Shown one piece after another: positions 37,743 to 47,538 of a stretch of 64,000 nucleotides of DNA. The position numbers were made by a program, and so were the translations under genes. Each line of letters opens with the position of its first letter. The first letter of the stretch is position 1. This DNA is from Streptococcus pneumoniae. Its GTDB lineage: Bacteria > Bacillota > Bacilli > Lactobacillales > Streptococcaceae. Under the pieces are notes generated by a model, which did no database searches, had not been told where the DNA came from, and saw only the letters and a program-made list of their open reading frames with translations. The stretch is from assembly GCF_001347015.1 (NCBI RefSeq), contig NZ_CFGI01000002.1:1-64000 (forward strand). Reading direction: 5' to 3'.

Positions 37743-40490
37743 TTACAAGACATCGTCATCAGAAATCTTAGAATTTAATGTCGTTCCCCAATGGGTAATT
37801 TTACGGTGGGGTTGAGCTAAAATTGGTCTGTTTTCATAGATTGTTTGCCATCTATTCCATAGTAGACCTGTCTTTTTCTCAATCTTAATTCGCAGATTCC
37901 TCATATTTTCTTTGATTGGGAGGTTGAGGACAAAACCTGCAGTCTGGTTGCGACCGTTTCCTTCCCAAGAACGACTACGAACAACTTGGTTTCCATCTTT
38001 ATCTACTGTAACTTCTTCCCAAGTTATAGAGTAGCGGGCAATGTAAGCTCCACTATGTTGAATTGTTAATGTTTTGTCTTTTGCAGGAGTCTGACTGATT
38101 GGTTGAACTGGCTTAGAAATTTGTGTCGCCGTCTCACCATTCGTAGCTATAAAGCGGAAAACTTCTACTTCTGCAAGACTGAGGGCTTGATTGTTCTTAC
38201 GTAGTTGCACACGAACACGGCGTCCCAATTTCCCATTTAATTGAACATCCAAGCTCGTTCCGTCAAGTTTAGAAACATACTGTCTAGCAACTTCTGTTCC
38301 TTTTTCATCATATAAAATCACATCAAAGTCTGACAGACGTTTAGAAAGCTCTCCATCCCCACGGTTATGAAGGCGAACAAGTCCTACCTGTTCTGTACGA
38401 CCTAAATCAACTTCCCACCAAGGTTGATTTTCAAACTTAGTATGAGTGATAGATTGTTGACTATAACTACTATTGGTATTGCCATCCAAGGCACGACTAG
38501 CATCTCCACCAAAATCAGTAGAACTTTGCTTAGCTTGTTTTTTCCAAGCCATATTCTCAGCACGATATACTTGGACTTCTGCAAGACTGAGGGCATTATA
38601 GCCTTCTAGCTCAATCCGAACATAGCGCGCTTTTTTATGGTTAATCGCAATTTGTGCTGACACATCTTTAAGAGATGTTATTCGTTTTCTCTCAATTTCT
38701 TTACCAAAACTATCTAAAAGAATGACATCAAAGTTTGCCAATCTATCCTGGGCAGTGTCTGTGCGGTTGTAAATATTGATTTGGCGAATGGTTTCTTCTT
38801 TAGCCAAATCTACTTGCCACCAAGGCTTGGATTGGAAGTTGGTATGAGTGACAGAATTGTGACCATAGTTACCATCAACTTTGCCATCCACAGCTCTTCT
38901 AGCATCTCCTCCGAAAGCTGTCGAACTTTGAGTAACCTGTTTCCCTAAGGCAATATTTTCCATTGGTTCAGCGCTTGGTTGACTAGCAGATTGAGGCAGA
39001 GCCTGTTTCTTAAAGAATCGCACTTTATCCAATTTCGGATCACGATAACCATGTTTGTCTAAGGTAGCTCGTTTACCAATATTAAAGTTAGGAATATCAT
39101 TCATTCGACTTTCAAAATAGCCACGAGAACGGTGTTTAAAGCGTGAATTACCTGTAAATGTAACAATATCACGATCATTATGAATCAAAGGAGTCACAAC
39201 ATTATCATTATCAACCACATAATGCTTAATTTTTCCGCTAACAGCTAATTTACGGCTTTCCAAACCAACATCCCAGAAACCATTCTTAGCATTCCAAACA
39301 GTTCTGGAAGTAATCACTTTAGGAGCACTGAAAGTCGTCACTTTCCTCAATACATTGTTATAAAAATCAGGATATTTTTGGTAAGCTTCAACCGCTGCAA
39401 TCTGAGCTAGGTAACCTCCAAGAGAATGACCTGTCATATACAACTTGGTAATACTTGTATCCTTGGCTAATTCCCCAACAACCTTACGGATATCATCTGC
39501 TTGAGCTGGTTTATTTCCACCTAATAAAACCAAATCTGCACTTAAGTCCTTGGCGTCATTAACTCGCGTTCCACGAATAGCCAACATGTGCACCGTTCCA
39601 TCTTTGAGATAAGGAAGGTCGCTCTTGGTCTCAAATAAGAAAGCATCCAAGCCACTATCTGTATGGTAGGCTTTTTTCATTTTCCAAAAAGGAGCCAATT
39701 CATTGTGCATGAGTTTGTATTCTTGACGGTCAAGATAGAGACTCGGGAAAGGATTCTTATGATCTAAAATTTTCCCAATATAATCATCGTCTCGATAGGC
39801 TAACTCCATAAAGAGAAGAGAATCACGGTCTGTGACATACCATTCTTTCTTATTGTCATCTTCTCCATCTGCCAAACCATCCCCATCACTGTCTGCTAGC
39901 AAGGGATGACTGTTATATCCTAGATAATCCTTACCATCTTTGTTGTACACATAAAGTTCATCTTTGTTTTTGATGCCATCTTGGTCATCATCCCCTTCCA
40001 AATCAAGAACTTTTTCACCATAGAGAGATTCATCAATCAAATCATTTTCTAAATGCAATTCCCCTTTGGAAATCTTCACCAAATCTTCTGCTGTTAAAGA
40101 ACGAGTATTTGTTGGTTTTTCTGTCACAACTTCTTCTTTAGTTTCTTCTACAGGGGCATGAATAGGTGAGTCTTGAACCGGCTCTGTTATCTCCACTTTT
40201 GACTCTTCCCTTTTGTTTTCAAGAACTTTACTTGCTTCCGGAAGCGTTTGAGGAGCTAGTCTTGGCTCCTCTCTAAGAGGAGTTTCTAGTTTTGGAGCAA
40301 CATTTTCTGGCTCTCTCAATTCCTCCTTAGAATCTAGCACTCTTGTTGCCACTTCAGATGTTACATCTTGTTTTAGTTCATTGGCTGAAATTCCAGCTGG
40401 AGCTAGAAATGCAAAGCCGACTGCAACAGATACAACTCCGATACTTAATTTTTTTATGCCAAAGCGCATAATTCGTTGACCAATTTTCAT
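37743..40490 (-). CDS. Secreted lipase with two F5/8C lectin domains and a cytolysin domain 4-like C-terminus
   Basis: A 915-residue mosaic exported protein. Residues 1-37 form a YSIRK-like signal (FGIKKLSIGVVSVAVGF). Residues 38-130 are low-complexity Glu/Pro/Lys. Residues 166-212 hold Ca-binding DxDxDG repeats (DDDQDGIKN, DSDGDGLADGEDD). Residues 220-480 form a class 3 lipase domain with nucleophile Ser356 in TGHSLGGYLAQ. Residues 512-643 and 646-780 are F5/8 type C domains (KPWWQVDL, QPWWEVDL; SLAEVxVxR ends), like streptococcal fucose lectins. Residues 805-915 match domain 4 of pneumolysin-type cytolysins: HSGAYIARYSITWEEV, KTGLLWNRWQ in place of the undecapeptide, and WGTTL with the Thr904-Leu905 pair. 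No LPXTG anchor is present, so it is secreted or held non-covalently. I recall an S. mitis platelet-aggregating protein, mitilectin, of similar make-up. Confidence 0.85.
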   Translation of the reverse strand: MKIGQRIMRFGIKKLSIGVVSVAVGFAFLAPAGISANELKQDVTSEVATRVLDSKEELREPENVAPKLETPLREEPRLAPQTLPEASKVLENKREESKVEITEPVQDSPIHAPVEETKEEVVTEKPTNTRSLTAEDLVKISKGELHLENDLIDESLYGEKVLDLEGDDDQDGIKNKDELYVYNKDGKDYLGYNSHPLLADSDGDGLADGEDDNKKEWYVTDRDSLLFMELAYRDDDYIGKILDHKNPFPSLYLDRQEYKLMHNELAPFWKMKKAYHTDSGLDAFLFETKSDLPYLKDGTVHMLAIRGTRVNDAKDLSADLVLLGGNKPAQADDIRKVVGELAKDTSITKLYMTGHSLGGYLAQIAAVEAYQKYPDFYNNVLRKVTTFSAPKVITSRTVWNAKNGFWDVGLESRKLAVSGKIKHYVVDNDNVVTPLIHNDRDIVTFTGNSRFKHRSRGYFESRMNDIPNFNIGKRATLDKHGYRDPKLDKVRFFKKQALPQSASQPSAEPMENIALGKQVTQSSTAFGGDARRAVDGKVDGNYGHNSVTHTNFQSKPWWQVDLAKEETIRQINIYNRTDTAQDRLANFDVILLDSFGKEIERKRITSLKDVSAQIAINHKKARYVRIELEGYNALSLAEVQVYRAENMAWKKQAKQSSTDFGGDASRALDGNTNSSYSQQSITHTKFENQPWWEVDLGRTEQVGLVRLHNRGDGELSKRLSDFDVILYDEKGTEVARQYVSKLDGTSLDVQLNGKLGRRVRVQLRKNNQALSLAEVEVFRFIATNGETATQISKPVQPISQTPAKDKTLTIQHSGAYIARYSITWEEVTVDKDGNQVVRSRSWEGNGRNQTAGFVLNLPIKENMRNLRIKIEKKTGLLWNRWQTIYENRPILAQPHRKITHWGTTLNSKISDDDVL

Positions 40491-40584
40491 TATTCTTTAT
40501 CTTTCTTTTCGTTTATTTGTAAGCAGACTCAAGCGAAATCTCATTGTGCCCTGTATAGGACAAGGCTAAGAAATTCAGAAAGTA

Positions 40585-40735
40585 ATACTCTTCGAAAATC
40601 TCTTCAAACCACGTCAGCGTCGCCTTACCCTAGATATGGTCACTGACTTCGTCAGTCTTATCTACAACCTCAAAACTGTGTTTTGAGCAACCTGCGGCTA
40701 GCTTCCTAGTTTGCTCTTTGATTTTCATTGAGTAT
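40585..40735 (+). repeat. BOX element (A1B1C1 type)
   Basis: The 151-base element starts ATACTCTTCGAAAATCTCTT and ends TTTTCATTGAGTAT. It contains the reverse complement of the BOXA1R primer region with a few changes (CGTCAGCGTCGCCTTACC), then boxB and boxC parts (CTCAAAACTGTGTTTTGAG). It fills the 482-base gap between punA and the lipase gene, where no gene is convincing. Confidence 0.9.
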
Positions 40736-40972
40736 AAATTCATTCTTATCTTTCCTTATCATCCTAGTCTGCTTGGCTAGGAAGCTAATGCTAGCATCCT
40801 AGAATCTTGTCTTTCACAATGCTGGCTATCAGACGCAAACATACCTATTCTTCCGCTTCTTTCAGTTATAAGAGTAGGAAGAAACCCATAGTATGCCTCT
40901 GTTTCTTCTTTAATCCAAATAGGCAGGCAATCATGAAAAGGTAGAGGTATTCCCCCTTTTAAATCTTTTTTC

Positions 40973-41782
40973 TTACAATTCAGAAAGAATCGCTTTAAGC
41001 AAGCCTTTGAAATCACCTTTGACACGTTCGGTTACTTCTACAACTTCTTCGTGGTTGAGTTCTTCTTGGAAACCAGCCGCAAAGTTAGTAATACATGAAA
41101 TTCCCAGAACTTTCAAACCTGAGTGGGCTGCCACGATAACTTCAGGAACCGTAGACATACCGACTGCATCAGCTCCCAGTGTCTTATAAGCACGAATTTC
41201 TGCTGGTGTTTCATAAGTTGGACCGGTTACACCGATATAGACACCTTCGTCAAGTTTGATACCAAGTTTTTTAGCTACTTCATGGGCAGTAGCACGGTAT
41301 TCTGGTGTGTAGGCCTTAGACATATCTGGGAAACGTGGACCAAAATCATCCAAGTTTTCACCCATCAATGGGTTTTGCCCCGTCATATTGATATGGTCAG
41401 AGATAGCCATCAAAGTACCTGGCCCATATCCAATACCGCCAGCAGCATTGGTTACAATAACACCTTCACATCCAAGAACTTTCATGACACGTACTGGGAA
41501 AGTCACGACTTCGAGAGGGTTCCCTTCGTAGAAATGGAAACGTCCTTGAAGAGCCAAGACCTTGCGCCCTGCAAGTTTCCCATATACCAATTTCCCAGCG
41601 TGACCAACTACTGTTGAACGGCCCCAGTTTGGAATCTCAGCATAGTCTACTACAACTGGATTTTCGATTTCTTCTGCCAATTCTCCAAGACCTGATCCAA
41701 GGATTAGCCCGAACTCAGGCGCTTGGATTCCCTTGTCTTTCAGGAAGGCAGCTGTTTCATTGATTTTATCTAAAAATGTCAT
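40973..41782 (-). CDS. punA: Purine-nucleoside phosphorylase I (trimeric type)
   Basis: The 269-residue enzyme phosphorolyses inosine and guanosine. It shows LGSGLGELAEEI (phosphate site), GRFHFYEGN, VTNAAGGI and the base-specificity segment MSTVPEVIVAAH. It is the last gene of rpiA-deoB-DUF1697-punA, with its ATG overlapping the DUF1697 stop by four bases. Together with DeoD it covers both PNP types. Confidence 0.96.
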   Translation of the reverse strand: MTFLDKINETAAFLKDKGIQAPEFGLILGSGLGELAEEIENPVVVDYAEIPNWGRSTVVGHAGKLVYGKLAGRKVLALQGRFHFYEGNPLEVVTFPVRVMKVLGCEGVIVTNAAGGIGYGPGTLMAISDHINMTGQNPLMGENLDDFGPRFPDMSKAYTPEYRATAHEVAKKLGIKLDEGVYIGVTGPTYETPAEIRAYKTLGADAVGMSTVPEVIVAAHSGLKVLGISCITNFAAGFQEELNHEEVVEVTERVKGDFKGLLKAILSEL

Positions 41783-42339
41783 TGTGTGTCCCCTTTATTA
41801 TTTTTTAGCATTTGACCAATTTTGTCAAAGGTTTTTGCATTGCGAATGGTAATGTGGCGATAGAAAGGCATCTTGAGCAAGTACTTGTGATAGGCAGTCT
41901 TAGAGTAGGATTCTTCAGAAAATTTCCCCCAGAAAATCCCAAGTTTTCCAAAATGAAGAACTTCATCTTCCAGTTTCAAACTATCTACTTTCTCAATGAC
42001 TTGATCCACATCCAAGCCCTCAGTGTAAAAGAGGACATCTTTTCGTGCCAAGTCTTCGTTCCACCAAGCTGGGAGATTTTCCACTTCTGCTTCATAGTCT
42101 TCTTGACCCAGTAAAGAAAAGCTCTGAATAAATGGATAACGAGTCCCAAAGAAAGTCTCTAACCTTTCAATCAATTTGACTTTTGAGTCTGTAGAAGTAA
42201 AGAAAATGTTGCCACTGTTGATGTAGCTTTCAACCTTTTCCAGTCCCAAGTCTGTCAGTTCTTGACGAAGCTCCGCCATGACGACCTTATTCTTGCCACC
42301 AACATTGATGCCTCTCACCAGCAAAGCATAGCGAGTCAT
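41779..42339 (-). CDS. DUF1697 family protein
   Basis: The 186-residue protein begins MTRYALLVRGINVGGKNKV, the family hallmark (LLRGINVGG), and has SYINSGNIFF and a C-terminal TIRNAKTFDKI. The function of DUF1697 is unknown. It sits one base after deoB and overlaps punA, so it is tightly embedded in the nucleoside operon, though such embedding may not reflect shared function. Confidence 0.88.
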   Translation of the reverse strand: MTRYALLVRGINVGGKNKVVMAELRQELTDLGLEKVESYINSGNIFFTSTDSKVKLIERLETFFGTRYPFIQSFSLLGQEDYEAEVENLPAWWNEDLARKDVLFYTEGLDVDQVIEKVDSLKLEDEVLHFGKLGIFWGKFSEESYSKTAYHKYLLKMPFYRHITIRNAKTFDKIGQMLKNNKGDTQ

Positions 42340-42340
42340 C

Positions 42341-43552
42341 TTATACCAATTTATCTAAGAAACTTTCCCCAATCATAGCAGTTTCCACACCAAAGTTATC
42401 CGCAACTGTTGCTGAGATATCTGCGAAATGACCGACTGGAATAACACCATTTCCTTTAAAAGCAGGGCTGTAGGCCAAAAGTGGAATATATTCACGAGTG
42501 TGGTCTGTTCCTGCGTAAGTTGGGTCGTTCCCGTGATCCGCAGTAATCAAGAGAAGATCATTCTCTCTCATAGCTGCGATAATTTCAGGTAAGCGTTCAT
42601 CAAACTCATGCAAGCAATCACGGTAGCCGTGAGCATTACGACGGTGGCCGTAAAGGGCATCAAAGTCAACCAAGTTTGTGAATGAGAATCCTTTTTCAAA
42701 CTCAGCAAGGCCCATAGTCTTCAATAGCGTATCAATTCCATGACTATTTGATTTGTTGTGACCCATATCATGGTTGATACCAGCACCGTTAAAGATGTCG
42801 TTGATTTTACCTACAGCATAAGTATCGATACCAGCTTCGTTCAATTTATCCAAAACAGTCGGTGCAAATGGAGATACTGCCAAGTCACGACGGTTTGCTG
42901 TACGAGTAAAATTACCTGGTTCACCTACATAAGGACGAGCAATGATACGTCCTAGAAGGGCTGGGCGCTCAAGGGTGATTGAACGTGCGTATTCACAGAT
43001 ACGATACAATTCATCCAAAGGAATAATGTCTTCGTGGGCAGCAATTTGCAAAACAGGGTCCGCTGAAGTATAGATAATCAACTCTCCAGTTTCCATCTGA
43101 CGAGGTCCGAAATCATCGATAACAGCCGTACCTGAGTAAGGTTTGTTGGCTTCACGAATAACCTTGCGTCCTGAAAATTCTTCGATTTTCGTCAAGATTT
43201 CTTCTGGGAATCCGTTCCAGAAAGTATCAAAGGGTTCAGTAATGTTGAGTCCCATGATTTCCCAGTGTCCAGTCATAGTATCCTTACCAAGAGATACTTC
43301 TTCCAATTTTGTTGCATATCCAGTTGGAGTGCTTTCTGCAGATACAGTCTTAAGAGGAGTTTCACGAGGAATATTTCCTAGACCAATTTTAGCCATGTTT
43401 GGCACATTCAAACCAACTGTTTTTGAAATGTGTCCCAGTGTGTCAGAGGCACCATCTGGAACCCCTGCATTGACAAAGTTATTAGCATCTGGTGCAGCAC
43501 CAATTCCTACAGAATCCAATACCACCAAGTGAATACGATTAAATTTAGACAT
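42341..43552 (-). CDS. deoB: Phosphopentomutase
   Basis: DeoB interconverts (deoxy)ribose-1-phosphate and -5-phosphate. The 403-residue alkaline phosphatase-superfamily enzyme has [13 protein letters not shown] (metal site), KDTMTGHWE with the phosphorylated Thr, and [17 protein letters not shown] near the C-terminus. It links the nucleoside phosphorylases to DeoC and to RpiA, encoded directly upstream. Confidence 0.97.
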   Translation of the reverse strand: MSKFNRIHLVVLDSVGIGAAPDANNFVNAGVPDGASDTLGHISKTVGLNVPNMAKIGLGNIPRETPLKTVSAESTPTGYATKLEEVSLGKDTMTGHWEIMGLNITEPFDTFWNGFPEEILTKIEEFSGRKVIREANKPYSGTAVIDDFGPRQMETGELIIYTSADPVLQIAAHEDIIPLDELYRICEYARSITLERPALLGRIIARPYVGEPGNFTRTANRRDLAVSPFAPTVLDKLNEAGIDTYAVGKINDIFNGAGINHDMGHNKSNSHGIDTLLKTMGLAEFEKGFSFTNLVDFDALYGHRRNAHGYRDCLHEFDERLPEIIAAMRENDLLLITADHGNDPTYAGTDHTREYIPLLAYSPAFKGNGVIPVGHFADISATVADNFGVETAMIGESFLDKLV

Positions 43553-43565
43553 CTTATGCCCCCTT

Positions 43566-44249
43566 CTATTTTTCTTTTTTTGAAGTTAAAATCTGAACTC
43601 CATCTCGTCCAGCAACGATGACCTTATCCACCATTTGGTTGAATAAACCGTGCTCTACGACACCAACGACATGGTCCAATTCTTGTCCGAAATCAATTGG
43701 ATCTTCAATGACATCCAAGGCAAGATCGATGATAAAATTCTGCATATCCGTCACAAAACGTTGACCATCTTTTTCACGGAAACTTGGTTTGTAGCCAGCT
43801 CGTTCAAAATGACGAAAGACCTGTTCTGCACCATACTGAACCACTTCCACTGGCAATTTAAAAGCACCTAGTTTTTCGACCAGCTTGCTTTCATCCACCA
43901 CCCAAATGTATTCTTTTGTGGGCGTTGCGACAACCTTCTCCATCAGAAGGGCACCACCACCGCCTTTGATTCCGTTAAACTGGCTATCCACTTCATCCGC
44001 CCCGTCAACCGTCACATCAACCAAGTCTACTTGGTCAATAGACTTGAGCGGGATGTTAAGACCTTCAGCCTGTTTACTAGTCACGCTAGAAGTCGTTACA
44101 GCTGTAATCTGCAACCCTTCTTCCTTAATCCGACGACCAATTTCTTCGACAAAATAATAGGCAGTAGAACCCGTTCCCAGTCCGACAACCATACCATCCT
44201 TGACAAACTCAGCAGCCTTGATACCTGCCATTTTCTTCAGATTTTCCAC
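43566..44249 (-). CDS. rpiA: Ribose-5-phosphate isomerase A
   Basis: RpiA interconverts ribose-5-phosphate and ribulose-5-phosphate. The 227-residue protein has [26 protein letters not shown] and [13 protein letters not shown] with the catalytic Glu. The start is GTG at 44249, with GGAGGTAAATCG just upstream; the 19-codon longer frame would cover that site. It heads rpiA-deoB-DUF1697-punA. Confidence 0.95.
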   Translation of the reverse strand: MENLKKMAGIKAAEFVKDGMVVGLGTGSTAYYFVEEIGRRIKEEGLQITAVTTSSVTSKQAEGLNIPLKSIDQVDLVDVTVDGADEVDSQFNGIKGGGGALLMEKVVATPTKEYIWVVDESKLVEKLGAFKLPVEVVQYGAEQVFRHFERAGYKPSFREKDGQRFVTDMQNFIIDLALDVIEDPIDFGQELDHVVGVVEHGLFNQMVDKVIVAGRDGVQILTSKKEK

Positions 44250-44459
44250 CGATTTACCTCCATCATTCTCAGTTCTTATTTTACTATGAAACCGCTTTTT
44301 ATTCAAGTGAAAAGATCAAATTTACATTTTTCATCAATCTTTCTTTAAAAATATGCATTTTCTTTTTACAAAACGAATAAAAATGAGTTTATCTTTTATG
44401 TATTTGCTTTGTTCATCTCTTTCCAATTCCAAAAACAAGACCTTAACTTTGATACGTCT

Positions 44460-44488
44460 AGTTTAGCATTAAAGCAGGCGCATTTCAA
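44460..44488 (-). promoter_or_regulatory. Candidate promoter of the rpiA operon
   Basis: TTGAAA and TAAACT are 17 bases apart on the minus strand, about 210 bases before rpiA and just past nnrD. This would give a long leader. Confidence 0.4.
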
Positions 44489-44530
44489 GAATCATAAATT
44501 AAGAGAAGGAAGTAGGTTTATCTGTCTATT

Positions 44531-45403
44531 TTAAACAAGTTTATCTTTGCTTACCTTCTCTTTTTGACAAATAATTTTCATTACTTTAGGAAGACAATTA
44601 CTAATCTCCGTTGGCAAAACCACATACTGTTCTTGAGCTAGTTCTTGGGCTATGGCTGAATGAAGATGGGTCGCTACTGCCACACGTTCGTAAAGACTAG
44701 CTTGCTTAAACTGGCCTGCAAATCCTGCAATCATCCCAGCAAGCGTATCTCCCATTCCCCCAGTCGCCTGATAGGGACCGCCAACCTGTAACTGGTAATA
44801 ATCAGACTGACCAGCTTGCCAAATACGAGTAGCTGAGCCTTTCTCCACCAAAATTGTTCCTTGAGGGAAGGAACTCAAGGAACTAGCCGTTGCAGCTTCG
44901 TTTTGCTTTTCAATAGCAATACCAGACAGCTTTTCCCATTCTTTTTGGTGGGGAGTTAGGATAAGCTGGTTAGACGGAAACGACAAACTTGTCCTAGAAA
45001 GAATGGTCAGGGCACCACCATCTACAATCAAAATCTGATTTTGGCTTAAATTAACAAAGACTTGTTTTACTAGATTTTCTCCAAAAGCATCGTCTCGTAA
45101 ACCAGGCCCCAGCAAGATAACTTCTGCCTTCTCCAATTGCTCTTTTAACAATTGCTGGTCTTGAAGAGAAAAGGCCATAGCCTCAGGTAAATGGCTGTGC
45201 AGAGCTGGAATATTTTCCCTGTCCGTTCCAACGGTCACCAATCCTGCACCGCTTTTTACAGCTGCTAAAGTAGCCATGATAATGGCACCACCATAAGGAT
45301 AAGTCCCACCCAGCAACAGCAGACGGCCATAGTCTCCTTTATGACTGGTACGAGAACGTTCAATAATGACTTTTTCTAGTAAGGTTTGATCAATCACTTT
45401 CAT
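44531..45403 (-). CDS. nnrD: ADP-dependent NAD(P)H-hydrate dehydratase
   Basis: This ribokinase-like enzyme repairs damaged NADH/NADPH hydrates. The 290-residue protein has RTSHKGDYGRLLLLGG, LTPHQKEW and GGMGDTLAGMIAGF with the catalytic Asp of the GxGD motif. It is the stand-alone C-terminal half of YjeF without the epimerase domain. It lies past the terminator of the accessory block. Confidence 0.92.
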   Translation of the reverse strand: MKVIDQTLLEKVIIERSRTSHKGDYGRLLLLGGTYPYGGAIIMATLAAVKSGAGLVTVGTDRENIPALHSHLPEAMAFSLQDQQLLKEQLEKAEVILLGPGLRDDAFGENLVKQVFVNLSQNQILIVDGGALTILSRTSLSFPSNQLILTPHQKEWEKLSGIAIEKQNEAATASSLSSFPQGTILVEKGSATRIWQAGQSDYYQLQVGGPYQATGGMGDTLAGMIAGFAGQFKQASLYERVAVATHLHSAIAQELAQEQYVVLPTEISNCLPKVMKIICQKEKVSKDKLV

Positions 45404-45433
45404 CCTTTTTTCCTCTCACTTTTATTATACAAC

Positions 45434-45457
45434 AAAAAGGAGGCGCAGACCTCCTTA
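45434..45457 (-). terminator. Terminator at the end of the accessory block
   Basis: AAGGAGG-TCTGCG-CCTCCTT followed by TTTTG on the minus strand, between the last accessory gene and nnrD. Confidence 0.8.
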
Positions 45458-45493
45458 TTAAAAATTAAAAAATTTAAAATTTATATTTAGTTA

Positions 45494-46010
45494 CTAATCC
45501 AACAAACTGGGATTTGTTCTTAAGCACATAATGTATTCTTCGATTTTTCTCTCCAGCTCATCTTTATTTTCTTCCAAGGCAGGATAAAACCCTGTAACTC
45601 CGTATCCAATCATTTTGTACAGAGCGATAAGGCGGTAACTATTTTCCGATTTTTTATTTACTATATCAGATTCATTTGCAATCTCTTCCATATTGCATAG
45701 TTTCTCAAAAGTTTGTCAGTTTGCAATTTTTTGATAAGACTTCCACATTTCCTCTTCTGTTTTATCGCTTCGGTTAGGCGTTGACCAAGCCTTTTTCATT
45801 TGTGATATCCGAATATTTTTATCATCCTTGCTGCTAAAACTTATCAGTGATAACAACACATTCTTCCCGAAAGCTATACAAAAAAATCATATTTAAAAAC
45901 TAATTCATAGCCTAACCGCACCTCATATTTATAGTCGAATATTTTAATATAAAGAGGAGTATAACAACAAACTATTCTATTTAATGGAACAATTACCCCT
46001 TTAACTTCTA
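45494..46010 (-). pseudogene. Degraded immunity-like gene (65-codon 3' frame intact)
   Basis: The open 3' frame (45494-45691, MEEIANESDIVNKKSENSYR) continues upstream past an in-frame TGA as SSKDDKNIRISQMKKAWSTP and WKSYQKIAN. Further upstream, in other frames, come FREECVVITDKF and then LGYELVFKYDFFV. One stop and two frameshifts thus break a once longer gene. The family is not recognised. It is the last member of the accessory block, before the terminator. Confidence 0.55.
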
Positions 46011-46024
46011 ATTTTCAATTTTCA

Positions 46025-46697
46025 TTATCTATACCCAAAAATAATAAAACATTTTTCAATATCATCATATTCATAAGGAATACTAAATTTATTAAGCATA
46101 CACTCTATTTCTGTTTTTTTATCAGTAACACATATCTTTGGCTCAATTAAACGTCCTTGACCAAGAACTTTCTCAAATTTACTTCTAATTTTAAACCATT
46201 CAACAATTCTCATATTCATATAAAAAATGTTCATCAGCATCAATCGTCCAATATATGCTAGGCTCTTCTTCATCAAAAAACGTCTTATATTGTATCGGGA
46301 TGTCTCTCATGTTCTCCATGATGGAATCTATCAGTTCTTTCCATTTTGTATTGTTCATAAAAGAGGTTAGATTTCTTTCTTCAAGAACCTGTTTAATTTT
46401 TTCTTTTTCAGTTTTTTTGTTGTTATATTTCCCATTTTCAATTTCGTCTATAATGTGTTGCATTACAGATAACGCTCTATCATCTATTCTTTGATAAACA
46501 TAAGATGGCGATATACATTGTTTATCTCTTTGTACATAATACCACCCGTAATGCACCCAACCAGTAACTATAAAATGGAAATCTCCCTCCCAACTTATAT
46601 CGAAATAAATTCTATCTTCATCATTAGAACTACTTATTTTGATAACTCCACTTCTCGGATTTAGTTTTTCACATAAAATATTATGTATTGATTGCAT
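46025..46697 (-). pseudogene. Frameshifted DUF6678-like gene
   Basis: Two overlapping frames read as one protein. The first (46200-46697) ends SIYWTIDADEHFLYEYENC. The second (46025-46276) continues RIVEWFKIRSKFEKVLGQGR and ends EYDDIEKCFIIFGYR. A one-base change near 46200-46220 would join them into about 220 residues. The segment NNTKWKELIDSIMENM...IEWFKI resembles what I know as DUF6678, with low certainty. The N-terminal 90 residues (FDISWEGDFHFIVTGWVHYG) are an unrecognised domain. Confidence 0.5.
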
Positions 46698-46723
46698 CTA
46701 TCACTATTTCTCCTTACACCTTC

Positions 46724-47397
46724 AAATTTACCAGTCTGTTTCTAATACAAACATTTTATTCTTCAAACTTTTCCTCAACATTAAAAATCACTTCACAATC
46801 GCAACCAGCACCATTTTCTCGCAAAAATTCTATAACCTTTTCAATATCCGCATTTTTATCTTTCAAAAACTCATTTGTTAAAGAAAAATCGTGATTACAC
46901 TCTACCGTTTCTGATTTATCATTTAGATAATCAAATAATTCATAAAATAATTTCTTTTCCATCGGTAAGTTCTCTTCAAATTCTTCCATTTGTTTGACTT
47001 GATATTCTTGTAACAATTTTCTCTTCTCTAACTTGTTCATGAGCTTTTCTCCTTTATTAAATTGTTTTTTCAAATCGTTTATTTTTTTACCTTATACACC
47101 ATATCTCCGCTATTCCAAATATACATAATTGCCGTCACTGGTCGTTTCCCATCTTCCCGAAGCCATCCTGTATATGTAGTTGTATTGCCATAATATCCTT
47201 CAATAATGATTTCAAATTCTGAATCTGTATATTCATCCATAAATTGTTGTAAACCAATAGACTTTCCATTGAAATGTCCTTCACTCAAGATTTTGTTAAA
47301 TATCAATACATCACACAGGTCGATATCACATTTTTTAAAACATATTTCACCTGGGTATGATTTTCTTTCACCTTCCACAAATTCATATATTTTATTA
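46724..47397. repeat. About 670-bp duplicated segment, copy 1
   Basis: This stretch and 54173-54844 agree at roughly 95% of positions by eye and carry the same two genes. In this copy both are intact. Confidence 0.9.
46756..47040 (-). CDS. DUF2695 family protein
   Basis: The 94-residue acidic protein (MNKLEKRKLLQEYQVKQMEE) ends with the DUF2695 hallmark: LFDYL, a CNHDF segment and GCDCEVIFNVEEKF. Conserved Cys/His may bind a metal. Function is unknown, but such proteins recur in immunity-gene clusters. The ATG at 47040 has AAGGAGAAAAGCTC; a TTG-type extension is rejected. An almost identical copy at 54205-54489 has a nonsense mutation. Confidence 0.75.
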   Translation of the reverse strand: MNKLEKRKLLQEYQVKQMEEFEENLPMEKKLFYELFDYLNDKSETVECNHDFSLTNEFLKDKNADIEKVIEFLRENGAGCDCEVIFNVEEKFEE

Positions 47398-47510
47398 ACT
47401 TTTAACGTCAAAGTTTCGTTGTGATATTTGATTTCTTTCACCCTGCTATCATGAAGGCTGAAAAGAATGTTGCTACTTCTATCGTGTATAAACTTCATAC
47501 TGTTCCTCAT
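47079..47510 (-). CDS. Uncharacterised immunity-like protein
   Basis: The 143-residue protein (DSRVKEIKYHNETLTLKVNK) has mixed alpha/beta character with aromatic-rich stretches (YYGNTTTYTGWLREDGKRP) and no signal or membrane segment. I do not recognise the family. Two starts are possible, 47510 (AAGGTGAAATT) and 47498 (GAGGAACAGT). A 5'-truncated copy lies at 54523-54844. It precedes the DUF2695 gene by 38 bases, and the pair is duplicated together, which suggests a functional unit. Confidence 0.6.
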   Translation of the reverse strand: MRNSMKFIHDRSSNILFSLHDSRVKEIKYHNETLTLKVNKIYEFVEGERKSYPGEICFKKCDIDLCDVLIFNKILSEGHFNGKSIGLQQFMDEYTDSEFEIIIEGYYGNTTTYTGWLREDGKRPVTAIMYIWNSGDMVYKVKK

Positions 47511-47538
47511 AATTTCACCTTAAAATCTAGTTATTTAG

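Noticed and set aside
40777-41025. 82-codon minus-strand frame between punA and the BOX element
   Set aside because: It overlaps the punA 3' end, has no family resemblance and no good ribosome binding site.
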